DNA from: Mongoliitalea daihaiensis | Lineage (GTDB): Bacteria; Bacteroidota; Bacteroidia; Cytophagales; Cyclobacteriaceae | DNA length: 64,000 bases | Assembly (NCBI RefSeq): GCF_021596945.1 | Contig: NZ_CP063779.1 | Span: 1,649,592-1,713,591 of the forward strand | Direction of reading: 5' to 3' | Shown here: positions 23,949 to 32,945 of the stretch, piece after piece | Layout of the letters: each line of letters starts with the position of its first letter | How positions within the stretch are numbered: the first letter of the stretch is position 1 | The notes under the pieces: generated by a model | Told to the model about the DNA's origin: nothing | Seen by the model: the letters and a program-made list of their open reading frames with translations, nothing else | Database searches by the model: none | Position numbers and translations under genes: made by a program

Positions 23949-24587
23949 TTACCCCTCATTCAACACAAAAAAATCCTCCCCTTCTTGCGGCTGAATTTTG
24001 AGGACGTTAGCCAATACTAGGCGAATCAAGGTTTTGGATGCCATAAAACGGGGGAGTTTGGCTAAATGCTGAAATTCCCGAAGGGTGATTTTCTCCTGGG
24101 CTGCCAGCGCTTTCATCAAGAGCGTTTCCTTTTCACCATAAGTAAAGACAGTGTCCTTAGGGGTTTTTCCACGCTTGATGATTTCCCACACCTCTCGACT
24201 TGCCTGTATACTTCGGTCTTGGACTCGAACATAGGCTTTTTTTCGTTCCCCATCTTTGAGGTAATGGGGTCTGTTGGTAGAAATCGGAATCGAAAAAACC
24301 GCAATGCCTTTTTTGGGATTCAATTTGTGGATTTCTACTTCGTAGGTTAATTCGGGGAAAATATATTCCCGAATGGCTTTTTCCATCACAAAAACTTCTT
24401 CTTCAATAAAGCGTTGACCACTGACCGTACCATCGTCATCCACGCCTATCAGCAGATATCCCCCTTCCGTATTTGCCAAGGCAATAATTTCCCGGACAAT
24501 CTTTTCGGGAAAAGCTGCCTTTTTTTTGAATTCGGTTCGGATTCCCTCACCCTGTTGGGCGAGTTTGTAAAGTTCCTGTAAGGTCAT
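23949..24587 (-). CDS. AlbA_2 (Schlafen-like) domain protein
   Basis: The 212-residue protein has an AlbA_2 domain: EGIRTEFKKKAAFPEKIVRE, then IIALANTEGGYLLIGVDDDG and the later RPHYLKDGERKKAYVRVQDR (about residues 15-130). A C-terminal winged-helix-like part with LLMKALAAQEKITLREFQHL follows. The family is linked to nucleic-acid binding and to transcriptional regulators, and Schlafen relatives can be RNases. It lies 32 nt after uvrB on the same strand and may be co-transcribed with it. Its function is unknown. Confidence 0.8.
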   Translation of the reverse strand: MTLQELYKLAQQGEGIRTEFKKKAAFPEKIVREIIALANTEGGYLLIGVDDDGTVSGQRFIEEEVFVMEKAIREYIFPELTYEVEIHKLNPKKGIAVFSIPISTNRPHYLKDGERKKAYVRVQDRSIQASREVWEIIKRGKTPKDTVFTYGEKETLLMKALAAQEKITLREFQHLAKLPRFMASKTLIRLVLANVLKIQPQEGEDFFVLNEG

Positions 24588-24619
24588 GAAAGGATGGCTT
24601 TGTATGGCCTGTAAATCAA

Positions 24620-26656
24620 TTATACGGCTCTTTCGAGTGTGGCTAACCTATTTTTGAGTCCTTGCCACTCATCTCTTAAACGGGCTGCCTCCATAAAGTT
24701 CAACTCCTTAGCGGCTTTCTCCATTTGTTTTTGTGTTTGTGCAATGAGTTTTTCCAATTTCTCTTTGCTCAAGTACTGTACAACTGGATCTGCGGCGACT
24801 AGAGCATCGATTGCTGCTTGGTCTTCATAAACCTTCGCATTTTTCTTGCTATCCGCAACTTTTGTTTGACCCAAGATTTTGTCTTTGGATTTACGTACGG
24901 TGGTAGGCGTGATGCCATGCTCTGCATTGTAGGCGGTCTGAATTCCTCTTCTCCGTTTGGTTTCATCGATAGCCATTTGCATGGAGTCAGTAGTTTTATC
25001 AGCATACATGATGACGCGGCCATTTTCATTTCTCGCAGCTCGGCCGATTGTCTGCACCAAGCTCCGCTCATTCCGAAGGAAACCTTCTTTATCTGCATCG
25101 AGGATAGCTACTAAGGACACTTCTGGTAAATCTAGTCCTTCTCGTAGGAGATTCACCCCCACAAGCACGTCAAAAACACCCAATCTCAATTCCCTCAAAA
25201 TTTCCACCCGGTCCAAAGGCTTTACTTCGGAGTGAATGTAACGCGACTTTACTCCGGCCCGCTCCAAGAATTTTTGTAATTCCTCCGCCATCCGTTTAGT
25301 CAAGGTAGTCACCAGTACTCGATCACCTTCTTTGACGGTTTGGTCGATTTCTTCCAACAAATCGTCAATTTGATTCCCACTTGGCCGCACTTCAATGATA
25401 GGGTCCAACAGTCCTGTAGGTCGGATGATTTGCTCCACCACAATTCCCTCGGTTTTAGCTAACTCGTAATCGGCTGGAGTGGCACTGACATAGATGACCT
25501 GATTTGTTAGACTCTCAAATTCATCGAAATTGAGTGGGCGGTTATCCATTGCAGATGGAAGACGAAATCCATAATCCACCAAGTTGACCTTTCTTGCGCG
25601 GTCCCCTCCCCACATGCCCCGTACTTGAGGTAAGGTCACGTGACTTTCATCCACTACCAGCAAGTAGTCATCCGGAAAATAATCCAACAAGCAGAAGGGT
25701 CGAGTGCCTGCCTCTCTACGGTCAAAATACCGAGAATAGTTTTCTACCCCTGAACAGTAGCCTAATTCCCGAATCATTTCCAAATCAAACTCGGTTCGCT
25801 CTTTCAAGCGTTTTGCTTCGATAAATTTCAGGTCTCGCTCAAAAAATGCTATTTGAGCTACCAAATCATCCTGAATTTCTTTAATTGCCTGATCGATGGT
25901 GTCTCGGCCCGTCACAAACAGGTTGGCAGGGAAGATAGAGATGATTTTTTCATCGGAAATCTTTTTCCCTGTGGAGGGTTCTATTCGTTGTATCGCCTCT
26001 ATTTCATCTCCCCAAAAAAAGATGCGGTAAGCAAAATCTGCATAAGCCACAAAGATATCTACCGTATCTCCTTTTACCCGGAAAGTACCATGCGTGAGCT
26101 CTTGGTTGGTTCGACTGTATAAAATATCTACAAGCTTGAAGAGTAACTGATTTCGCGGAATCCGATCACCTTCTTGGAGACGAATGACATTTTTCCCAAA
26201 CTCTTCTGGATTTCCAATACCATAAATGCAGGAGACGGAGGCGACAACTATTACGTCTCTTCGCCCAGAAAGCAAAGCAGATGTAGCGCTGAGCCGTAAC
26301 TTTTCTATTTCCTCATTGATGGAAAGGTCTTTTTCTATGTAGGTTCCTGATGTAGGTATAAACGCCTCAGGCTGGTAATAATCGTAGTATGAAATAAAAT
26401 ACTCTACGGCATTTTCCGGGAAAAACTGTTTGAATTCCCCATATAGCTGAGCGGCCAAGGTCTTGTTATGACACAAAACCAAGGTTGGGCGCTGTGTTTC
26501 CTGAATCAGGTTGGCAACGGTAAAGGTTTTTCCCGATCCGGTCACCCCCAACAAAACTTGGGCAGGATCTCCGTTGGTCACTCCCTCAGTAAGTTGGCGT
26601 ATAGCTTCGGGTTGATCCCCGGTAGGTTTATATTCGGATTGAAGTTTAAAATCCAT
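24620..26656 (-). CDS. uvrB: UvrABC system protein B
   Basis: The 678-residue protein matches full-length UvrB. It has Walker A GVTGSGKTFTVAN (about residues 38-50), the beta-hairpin region YYDYYQPEAFIPTSGTYIEK, helicase motifs VDESHV and QTIGRAARN with the preceding GVNLLREGLDLPEV, and a C-terminal UVR motif (LEKLIAQTQKQMEKAAKELN). UvrB verifies DNA damage handed over by UvrA and recruits UvrC for incision. No uvrA or uvrC is adjacent. The AlbA_2 gene follows after 32 nt. Confidence 0.98.
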   Translation of the reverse strand: MDFKLQSEYKPTGDQPEAIRQLTEGVTNGDPAQVLLGVTGSGKTFTVANLIQETQRPTLVLCHNKTLAAQLYGEFKQFFPENAVEYFISYYDYYQPEAFIPTSGTYIEKDLSINEEIEKLRLSATSALLSGRRDVIVVASVSCIYGIGNPEEFGKNVIRLQEGDRIPRNQLLFKLVDILYSRTNQELTHGTFRVKGDTVDIFVAYADFAYRIFFWGDEIEAIQRIEPSTGKKISDEKIISIFPANLFVTGRDTIDQAIKEIQDDLVAQIAFFERDLKFIEAKRLKERTEFDLEMIRELGYCSGVENYSRYFDRREAGTRPFCLLDYFPDDYLLVVDESHVTLPQVRGMWGGDRARKVNLVDYGFRLPSAMDNRPLNFDEFESLTNQVIYVSATPADYELAKTEGIVVEQIIRPTGLLDPIIEVRPSGNQIDDLLEEIDQTVKEGDRVLVTTLTKRMAEELQKFLERAGVKSRYIHSEVKPLDRVEILRELRLGVFDVLVGVNLLREGLDLPEVSLVAILDADKEGFLRNERSLVQTIGRAARNENGRVIMYADKTTDSMQMAIDETKRRRGIQTAYNAEHGITPTTVRKSKDKILGQTKVADSKKNAKVYEDQAAIDALVAADPVVQYLSKEKLEKLIAQTQKQMEKAAKELNFMEAARLRDEWQGLKNRLATLERAV

Positions 26657-26719
26657 AAGTATATGATGGTTCTGGTATAACAGTCAATACCCCCATCAAA
26701 GTTTGATGGAAACTCAAAT

Positions 26720-27973
26720 TTATCTCAGGAGAGCGAATTTCTCCTGATTGTAATATAAGAAATTGCTGCGCAATAGGCTGATTAAAAGCAACGGGACGAT
26801 GCTTGGATGAAAGGATTGGAACCCTAAAACCCAGCAAACCAACGCTAAATTAGTACTAATCAATAAGAAGAGCAGGTATTTTTTTACCCATGGTTTCCAG
26901 GTTGTTTTGAGCATTGCGATGGCTAAGAGCAGATGTCCAGGGAATGCCCAGAGGATGTTCCAGTTCCATTTGGTTTGGCTGTGAAAGGTAAAAAACCAAA
27001 GTAGTGTAATCACGATGCCTACAATTCCTAAAATCCCGAAGTAAGCTATGTCAAAACCTTTGTAGAGTCGTTTCTTTTTAAATCCTAGGTAGGTGATTCC
27101 CATGAAAACGATCGCCAATACCCACCAAATAATGAGTGGTTGAAAAAAATTGAGAGAAGAGGCTTGTTCTTCAAATGTTAATACTTCGTATTGGGCTTTC
27201 ACCAAGGGTCGGGTAGGCCCATCGCCTACAATTTGGGCACGCGCAAATGCAGCTTCCATGTAATCCGGCAAAAACTGTTTTTCGCGTTCGGTGGCATTTA
27301 CATCAATGACGGCACCCAATGCCAGATCGATCCCAAAGTCTGCCCATGGGAGTGGGTACACATATTCATCAATGAGATTTCTAAAGGTCTTTCGTTCGGG
27401 GTCATTGACATCATTCCAATCCAGTTGCTTTCCGAGGACAGTTTCAAGAACATCCCTTACCCTTGTCGCACAGTTATCATAGAAGAAGTCATAGCGGTAG
27501 AATTTATTTTCAGGTAAGCGATTGATTTCTAGAAACTGTACCATGTTGGCGGTTTGTTCTGGATTGAGATCCAGCACTTGCTCCCGTACATTGCGTTGGA
27601 AGTAATTGTATTCAAACAAAAAGCGATCGTAGGTAGTCACGCTCAGCATGTAATCCAGGGTACGGCGGGTGAAGTTGAATAAGAAAAAGGGTGCCCCAAA
27701 GTCAAAAGTTCCATAATTATAAACCAAATCCGTTCCTGCAATGCTGTCTTTCACTCGGATGGCACTATGCCCAAACGTTGTGTACACTTCTTCTCCCGGA
27801 TCACAGGTTAATAAGCTTATCTGATAGTCCTGTGCTTGGAGACTAAAAATAGTCGAATAAATAAACGAATAAGTCAAGACCAATTTTTTCACAAAGGAAA
27901 AGCAAGAATTAACTTTAGTTTTCGCTTTTCTACTGGTGGAAAATGGCTGTTCAAAAGAGGACATATCACACAT
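26720..27973 (-). CDS. Lnb-like (DUF4105) inner-membrane protein
   Basis: After a signal-like helix (LVLTYSFIYSTIFSLQAQ), a periplasmic domain of about 250 residues has the DUF4105 pattern with TFGHSAIRV and YDNCATRVRD, whose His and Cys form a papain-like pair. It is followed by five or so transmembrane helices (about residues 285-415, full start). This family includes Lnb, which N-acylates lipoproteins in Bacteroides; the function here is by family. The ATG at 27973 (or 27964) is chosen because a longer form would run into the opposing gene. Even so, its 5' end overlaps the start of the divergent T9SS gene by about 30 nt. Confidence 0.78.
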   Translation of the reverse strand: MCDMSSFEQPFSTSRKAKTKVNSCFSFVKKLVLTYSFIYSTIFSLQAQDYQISLLTCDPGEEVYTTFGHSAIRVKDSIAGTDLVYNYGTFDFGAPFFLFNFTRRTLDYMLSVTTYDRFLFEYNYFQRNVREQVLDLNPEQTANMVQFLEINRLPENKFYRYDFFYDNCATRVRDVLETVLGKQLDWNDVNDPERKTFRNLIDEYVYPLPWADFGIDLALGAVIDVNATEREKQFLPDYMEAAFARAQIVGDGPTRPLVKAQYEVLTFEEQASSLNFFQPLIIWWVLAIVFMGITYLGFKKKRLYKGFDIAYFGILGIVGIVITLLWFFTFHSQTKWNWNILWAFPGHLLLAIAMLKTTWKPWVKKYLLFLLISTNLALVCWVLGFQSFHPSIVPLLLISLLRSNFLYYNQEKFALLR

Positions 27974-30267
27974 GGGTTGAAAGTTTCCTGCGAATTTACA
28001 GGATTCTTGGAGTTTTTTGTGTGCTTGTGACTTTTCATTTCCAATCAGTTTTTGCACAAATCCCTTTAGTGATGGGGGATTATAGAACCATTGCCTCGGG
28101 GGATTTTCATGACACATCTATATGGGAAGTATGGGATGGCTTTTCTTGGAGTCCGGCAGGTGTGAAACCTGGTTCTGGTAACTCTATCTTCATCGATCAA
28201 GGTCATGAAGTGCGCTTAGTGCAGCAAGAAGAAGTTCATCATGTTTATCTTTTCAGTGCAGCTTTACCTGGAAGAAAATTAAATCTTCAGACATTTGAAT
28301 TGCATGTGTATGGGTTTTTAAGTGGGATGCAAAAGGTAGGAGGGCTTTTCGCAGTTAATTCGGTAACTAATGCAACATTGGACTGGATTTACCCCGAAAC
28401 AGGGAAAATCGTATTTAAAGGGAGTTCTAGGACTGTTGTGGATAGAGCATCTTGGTCAGCCAATACGACCAATAGTAGGTATACTGTAGTTTTCGATCCT
28501 GACCCTGGGCAGACCTTGGTGGTCAATTCCGCTTTCAAAGCCAATGCCTTTATCATCCAGTCAGGCACTGTAAGGCAAACAGTCAACACTGCGGGGATTC
28601 CGGCCTGTTCTACCTTTTCTTTTAATAACCAAACGGTTTTCAATGGAACAGGCCCCTATGGAGACTTTATCATTGAGCCAGGGGCCCGATTGATATCCGA
28701 TTGCTCTGCTCCGCTTGCTTCCATGATTCAACGGTCAGGCACTGTTCCTGGTTTATTGTTCGAATTGAAAGCTGGCGCATCTTTGTTTTTAACAGGGAAT
28801 GACCCCTTGTTAGATGTGGCCCAAGTTCAGCTAAACGGGAATGTGTATTACAGTGCTGTTGCTGGTACTCAACGGATGCTTCGAAATTCACTGCCTGCTT
28901 CTACCTTGCCGAAAACGTATCATAACCTGTTATTAGAAAACAATGGAATTAAAATTTTTCAGGATTCTGTATTTATAGATGGTGATTTGGCTGTGTTATC
29001 AGGGCCAGTCCCCAATCATGGGAATGGATTTGTGCGTTTTTTTGGAAGTGGTGTCCAACAAATAGTGGGTGATGGGTTGGTCTTCTTTGATTTGGAGATT
29101 TCCAAGCAAGGGGGAAGTCTGCGAGTTTCAAATGATCTCAATATTCAACGATTTTTTTATATGAAAGATGGACTGTTAGATTTTCAGGGAGTCGATTTAC
29201 GCATCAATGAGTCCGGTTTGGGAGCCTTGCTTTATAAAGGTGGAACTTGGTTGAACCTGCATCGAATTTTTTATAGCAATATACCTACAGTTTTGACCGC
29301 GTCCAATGCAACTTTTCCCTTGGAAGACGTCTATCAAGGAGGTATTCGTAGAATTCGCTTGGTAGGGGATTCGCCAGGTGGGGATTTGCAATTGAGCTAT
29401 GTAGAGATTCCAGGTGCAAATTGGAATCCGAATTTCAGTGACTCTGATGGAACACCCATCTTATACCAATTAAATTCATATGTTGAATTTTCAGGCTTAA
29501 ATCCAGGATCTTCCACAATTGAGCTCTTGATGTCTGCAGAAAATCTAGTCGTAGATCAAGTGGAAGATTTAAGAATTGTTAGCAATGGGCAGGCGGCTCC
29601 AGGGACGAATTTATTAGCGGTAGATGTTGACACACTTTGGGCACGAAGAGAGATCCCATTTTCACTCCTTGATAATCAAAGCTTCACTATTGGAAGTTAT
29701 CGAGTGTTATCAGTACTGCCCCTTCAGTGGAAATCCCAAGCAGCACTTTGGAAAGATGGCATGGTGAAGATTAGGTGGGAAACATTTGATGAAGAAAATA
29801 CCGCTTTTTTTATTATAAGAAAATCTGTTGGAGGAGTAGATAAATTTGAAGAAGTTGGAAGAGTGGAGGCGTTGGGTCAAGCGACAAACGCGTATGAGTT
29901 TACTTACGCTCTCCGACAGCCAGCTAGGAGAACATTTTTTCAACTTGAACAACTGGATAAGGATGGTCAAGGTAGTTTTTCAAGAGTATTCCGATTAGAA
30001 GGTGTCTCGAATTATATTCAGATGGAATCCTTTAAAAGCTACCCAAATCCATATACCCAAGGCCCGTTAATCATTGAACTCCCTAATGATTGGGCTTTAG
30101 AAAAAACCAACCTAAAAGTAATTGATGCGAAAGGATTCATACTTTTTTATGGGGCTTTAAAGGATTTTGATGCAACCCACATTCTTGGTCTTGTAGGAAG
30201 TGGGGTTTATATTTTTTCTTTGGAGGAGGAAGGAGTATCTGTAAGTTTTAAACTGGTGAAAAAATAA
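27943..30267 (+). CDS. Secreted protein with T9SS type A sorting domain
   Basis: The 774-residue protein has an N-terminal signal (YRILGVFCVLVTFHFQSVFAQ), a beta-rich body with many NG/GS turns resembling surface or cell-wall-associated proteins (TIASGDFHDTSIWEVWDGFS), a fibronectin-like region near 600-670 (IRWETFDEENTAFFIIR), and a Por-type C-terminal domain (FKSYPNPYTQGPLIIELPN ... GVYIFSLEEEGVSVSFKL). The last domain directs export through the type IX system and surface attachment. The role of the body is unknown. It is divergent from the Lnb-like gene. A TAACTTTA element at about 27911 may be its -7 box. Confidence 0.85.
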   Translation: MAVQKRTYHTWVESFLRIYRILGVFCVLVTFHFQSVFAQIPLVMGDYRTIASGDFHDTSIWEVWDGFSWSPAGVKPGSGNSIFIDQGHEVRLVQQEEVHHVYLFSAALPGRKLNLQTFELHVYGFLSGMQKVGGLFAVNSVTNATLDWIYPETGKIVFKGSSRTVVDRASWSANTTNSRYTVVFDPDPGQTLVVNSAFKANAFIIQSGTVRQTVNTAGIPACSTFSFNNQTVFNGTGPYGDFIIEPGARLISDCSAPLASMIQRSGTVPGLLFELKAGASLFLTGNDPLLDVAQVQLNGNVYYSAVAGTQRMLRNSLPASTLPKTYHNLLLENNGIKIFQDSVFIDGDLAVLSGPVPNHGNGFVRFFGSGVQQIVGDGLVFFDLEISKQGGSLRVSNDLNIQRFFYMKDGLLDFQGVDLRINESGLGALLYKGGTWLNLHRIFYSNIPTVLTASNATFPLEDVYQGGIRRIRLVGDSPGGDLQLSYVEIPGANWNPNFSDSDGTPILYQLNSYVEFSGLNPGSSTIELLMSAENLVVDQVEDLRIVSNGQAAPGTNLLAVDVDTLWARREIPFSLLDNQSFTIGSYRVLSVLPLQWKSQAALWKDGMVKIRWETFDEENTAFFIIRKSVGGVDKFEEVGRVEALGQATNAYEFTYALRQPARRTFFQLEQLDKDGQGSFSRVFRLEGVSNYIQMESFKSYPNPYTQGPLIIELPNDWALEKTNLKVIDAKGFILFYGALKDFDATHILGLVGSGVYIFSLEEEGVSVSFKLVKK

Positions 30268-30436
30268 GTTGGAAATCCTTTAGTATTTATGAAAAAAGCC
30301 ATGAAAACTGAGTAATTTGCTTCAAAAGAATGACAGAAGCTGTGATGGTCTTGCAAACTATCGGAGTGATTATCCGTTTTTTTAATCTATAGCTGCCGAT
30401 TATTGAGCTGAATTATCATTCAAAAAAAAGATAAAT

Positions 30437-30904
30437 ATGCGTACACCAGAAGAAAATTTTGAATCCTTGGGATTAGTATTGCCTCCTCCTCCAAAGCCTT
30501 TGGGCGTATATAAGCCTTGTTTGATTGTCGGGAATCACCTGTATTTATCGGGACATGGAACATGGAAGGAGGATGGGTCTTTGATTATGGGGAGAATAGG
30601 AGAAGATTTAAGTATAGATGCAGGTAAAATCGCTGCAAGGCAGGTGGGTTTGGCTATGCTTTCCACTATCAAAGCTCATCTGGGGTCTCTCAATAAGGTG
30701 AAAAGAGTCATTAAAGTCTTCGGAATGGTGAATTGTACTGCTGGTTTTGAAAGACATCCCTATGTCATCAATGGTTGCAGTGAGCTTTTTGCATCAATTT
30801 GGGGAGACGACTATGGTATCGGTGTAAGAAGTGCAGTTGGCATGGGGTCTTTACCTGATAATATTCCGGTAGAAATAGAAGCCATGTTTGAAATAGAAGG
30901 ATAA
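30437..30904 (+). CDS. RidA/YjgF-family protein
   Basis: The 155-residue protein is of the longer RidA subfamily that starts LGLVLPPPPKPLGVYKPCLI. It has GNHLYLSGHGTWKEDGS and the C-terminal GSLPDNIPVEIEAMFEIE. The classical RidA arginine context (about R105 in E. coli) is not clearly kept: the corresponding region reads GIGVRSAVGMGSLP and still contains an Arg. RidA proteins hydrolyse reactive enamines/imines; this subfamily is less studied. A strong terminator follows 23 nt downstream. It stands alone. Confidence 0.85.
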   Translation: MRTPEENFESLGLVLPPPPKPLGVYKPCLIVGNHLYLSGHGTWKEDGSLIMGRIGEDLSIDAGKIAARQVGLAMLSTIKAHLGSLNKVKRVIKVFGMVNCTAGFERHPYVINGCSELFASIWGDDYGIGVRSAVGMGSLPDNIPVEIEAMFEIEG

Positions 30905-30927
30905 AATGATGGGATCATTTTAAACAT

Positions 30928-30966
30928 AAACGGGAACCATTCTAGTCGAATAGTTCCCGTTTCATA
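30928..30966 (+). terminator. Terminator after the RidA gene
   Basis: AAACGGGAAC (30928-30937) and GTTCCCGTTT (30953-30962) form a perfect 10-bp stem with a 15-nt loop, which itself holds ATT/AAT pairing. It is followed by only a short T tail. Confidence 0.75.
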
Positions 30967-31412
30967 ACCTGGTAAACCTTAATTTGCCAAACTACGTCAA
31001 GCTACAGTTCATAAGTCCCATCGGTTACCCGATTATTGAAATTGTTTGTTCTGGTTGAAAGCGGTCCATCAGATGGACGCAAGGCTTATTATTTCAAAGC
31101 GTTCACAGATTTCAGAATTTCAGCATTACCTGTTGGAATGTTTTCCTAAGAAATTTTTCCTTCTTTGTCTAATCCAGATTGTCAAAGCAATTTGAGTTTA
31201 AAACTCCCTATTATCTCTTACTTGATGTTATCAAATTTCGATAACAAATAGATAAGAACCTAAAATTTTTTATCTTATTTTTCAACAATTTTCCCACATA
31301 TATTTTGAGTTTTTGCACAAGTTATAAACAAAGTTTGTCTTTATAGCTTAAAATCCAAACTTCATTAGGTTGATTTACAACTTTGCTCCAATATGTGGTT
31401 ACGTTTGGTCAT
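30967..31412. other. Long AT-rich intergenic region with a 21-bp palindrome
   Basis: No gene is supported on either strand. It contains a perfect interrupted palindrome TGTTATCAAATTTCGATAACA (arms 31226-31232 and 31240-31246), then a very AT-rich tract with TTTTCCCACATA and GCACAAGTTATAAAC. The convergent genes on both sides have no need for a promoter here, so the palindrome is unexplained. Confidence 0.5.
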
Positions 31413-31913
31413 CTAGAGTTGTTCCGCCAATGCATAATTCTTGTTTAAGGACTGCATCAAATGTTCTAAGTATTCCTGATCTATGCTATCAAAATCGTCT
31501 AATTGATCGCTGTCAACATCTAACACGCACCAAACGTCCTCTCCTAGAAGTCCTGGGACTACTATTTCTGACTTAGATGCGCTGCTGCAAGCGATATGTC
31601 CTGGAAAGGCATCCACATCAGGAATAAGCTGAGTTCTTTTTTCTTTCCAAGCTGTTCCACAAACGCCTTTTCCATAGGCAATACGCGTACAGGCAAGTGG
31701 TCCTTGAAATGGACCTAGGACCAGTTGATCATTTTTTACCAAGTAAAAGCCTACCCAAAAAAAGCCAAATGCTTCTTTCAAAACAGCGGAAACATTTGCC
31801 AAATTGGCATAAAGGTCCGTTTCATCTGCTATTAGGGCATTTATTTGAGGTAAAACTGCCTGATAGATTTCAGTTTTACTCGCATTTTTGGGAAGATAAA
31901 TTGACTCTGCCAT
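31413..31913 (-). CDS. msrC: Free methionine-(R)-sulfoxide reductase (GAF domain)
   Basis: The ATG at 31911-31913 lies 4 nt after the ribD stop and gives the usual 166-residue length. The GAF fold has the three cysteines of fRMsr: ACTRIAYGKGVCGTAWKE and HIACSSASKSEIVVPG. SKSEIVVP and VLDVDSDQLDDFD are typical of the family. It reduces free methionine-R-sulfoxide in the cytoplasm, using thioredoxin. It is read together with ribD and the DUF4382 lipoprotein gene upstream (gaps of 4 and 2 nt), although no metabolic link is obvious. Confidence 0.9.
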   Translation of the reverse strand: MAESIYLPKNASKTEIYQAVLPQINALIADETDLYANLANVSAVLKEAFGFFWVGFYLVKNDQLVLGPFQGPLACTRIAYGKGVCGTAWKEKRTQLIPDVDAFPGHIACSSASKSEIVVPGLLGEDVWCVLDVDSDQLDDFDSIDQEYLEHLMQSLNKNYALAEQL

Positions 31914-31917
31914 ATGT

Positions 31918-32943
31918 TTAATGATTGTGATAAATCGAAAGTTTGTCTCCCATAACATCAAGTTCTCGAGTGATGGTTCCTGAAATTTTTGGGGCTGGAA
32001 TTCCATCTCCAAAGGTACAAGTACTACTAAACACCCTGGCCTCGTCCCAAAGATTATGAGAGATAAATGCCTGCAATACTTCACTGCCCCCCTCTACAAG
32101 AACAGAGCTTATTTTTCGCTGTTGGAGAATTTGCAGAATGTGTGTAAGATTTTTGTTGTCCTCAATCTTTACCAAAGAAAGGTTTCCATCGTCTTTTTGG
32201 ATATCCCTGTTAAAAATGATGGTAGGAATAGATCTGTCTAACACCTGAAAGGGATGCTGCCAATCAAGTGAGGAGGCGAGGATAACTCGGACAGGGTCTT
32301 TGCCTGACCAGTCTCGAACATTCAAGGAAGGGTTGTCAAATAGCACAGTGTTTTTTCCTACCAATATAGCGTCTTCCTCGGCGCGCCACTGATGCACCAA
32401 CTGTCTGCTGTAGACATTGCTAATCCATTTAGAGTCGTTGTTTTTCCTAGCAATGTATCCGTCGGATGTTTGGGCCCATTTGAGAACGATGTACGGGCGC
32501 TCCTTTTCCATCGTGGTGAAAAATCGTTTGTTTTGCTCACGAACTTCTTTTTCCAAGACACCATTTAGAACTTCAATGCCTGCGTCTTTCATGCGCTGAA
32601 TACTTTTTCCGCCAACCAAAGGGTTACTGTCAATAGCTCCAATTACCACGCGCTGGACCTGATGCTTGATGAGTAAATCTGCACAAGGAGGTGTTTTTCC
32701 CCAGTGTGCACAAGGTTCTAAAGTGACATATACAGTTGAGGTCTTTAGTAAATCAAAGTCATCAACCTGATTAATAGCGTTGGGTTCTGCATGTGGCCCT
32801 CCATAAATCTCATGGAAACCTTCTCCAATCACTTTTCCTTGGTGGACTATGACACAGCCCACCATTGGATTGGGACTTACATGCCCTCTTCCAAGTTCCG
32901 CTAATTCAAGCGCTCTGTGCATGTACAAGAGATCGTTGTCCAT
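31918..32943 (-). CDS. ribD: Riboflavin biosynthesis protein RibD (deaminase/reductase)
   Basis: The 341-residue protein has an N-terminal deaminase domain with zinc ligands in HAEPNAI and PCAHWGKTPPC (about residues 50-85) and a C-terminal reductase domain from about 145 (RPYIVLKWAQTSDGYIA, SVLVEGGSEVLQAFI). It performs the second and third steps of riboflavin synthesis from GTP. It is 2 nt from the DUF4382 gene upstream and 4 nt from msrC downstream, so the three form one transcript. No FMN riboswitch is visible before the operon. Confidence 0.95.
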   Translation of the reverse strand: MDNDLLYMHRALELAELGRGHVSPNPMVGCVIVHQGKVIGEGFHEIYGGPHAEPNAINQVDDFDLLKTSTVYVTLEPCAHWGKTPPCADLLIKHQVQRVVIGAIDSNPLVGGKSIQRMKDAGIEVLNGVLEKEVREQNKRFFTTMEKERPYIVLKWAQTSDGYIARKNNDSKWISNVYSRQLVHQWRAEEDAILVGKNTVLFDNPSLNVRDWSGKDPVRVILASSLDWQHPFQVLDRSIPTIIFNRDIQKDDGNLSLVKIEDNKNLTHILQILQQRKISSVLVEGGSEVLQAFISHNLWDEARVFSSTCTFGDGIPAPKISGTITRELDVMGDKLSIYHNH

Positions 32944-32945
32944 GT

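Noticed and set aside
31200-31412. AT-rich tract considered as oriC
   Set aside because: No exact TTATNCACA box cluster, no dnaA, dnaN or recF nearby, and flanking genes are unrelated.
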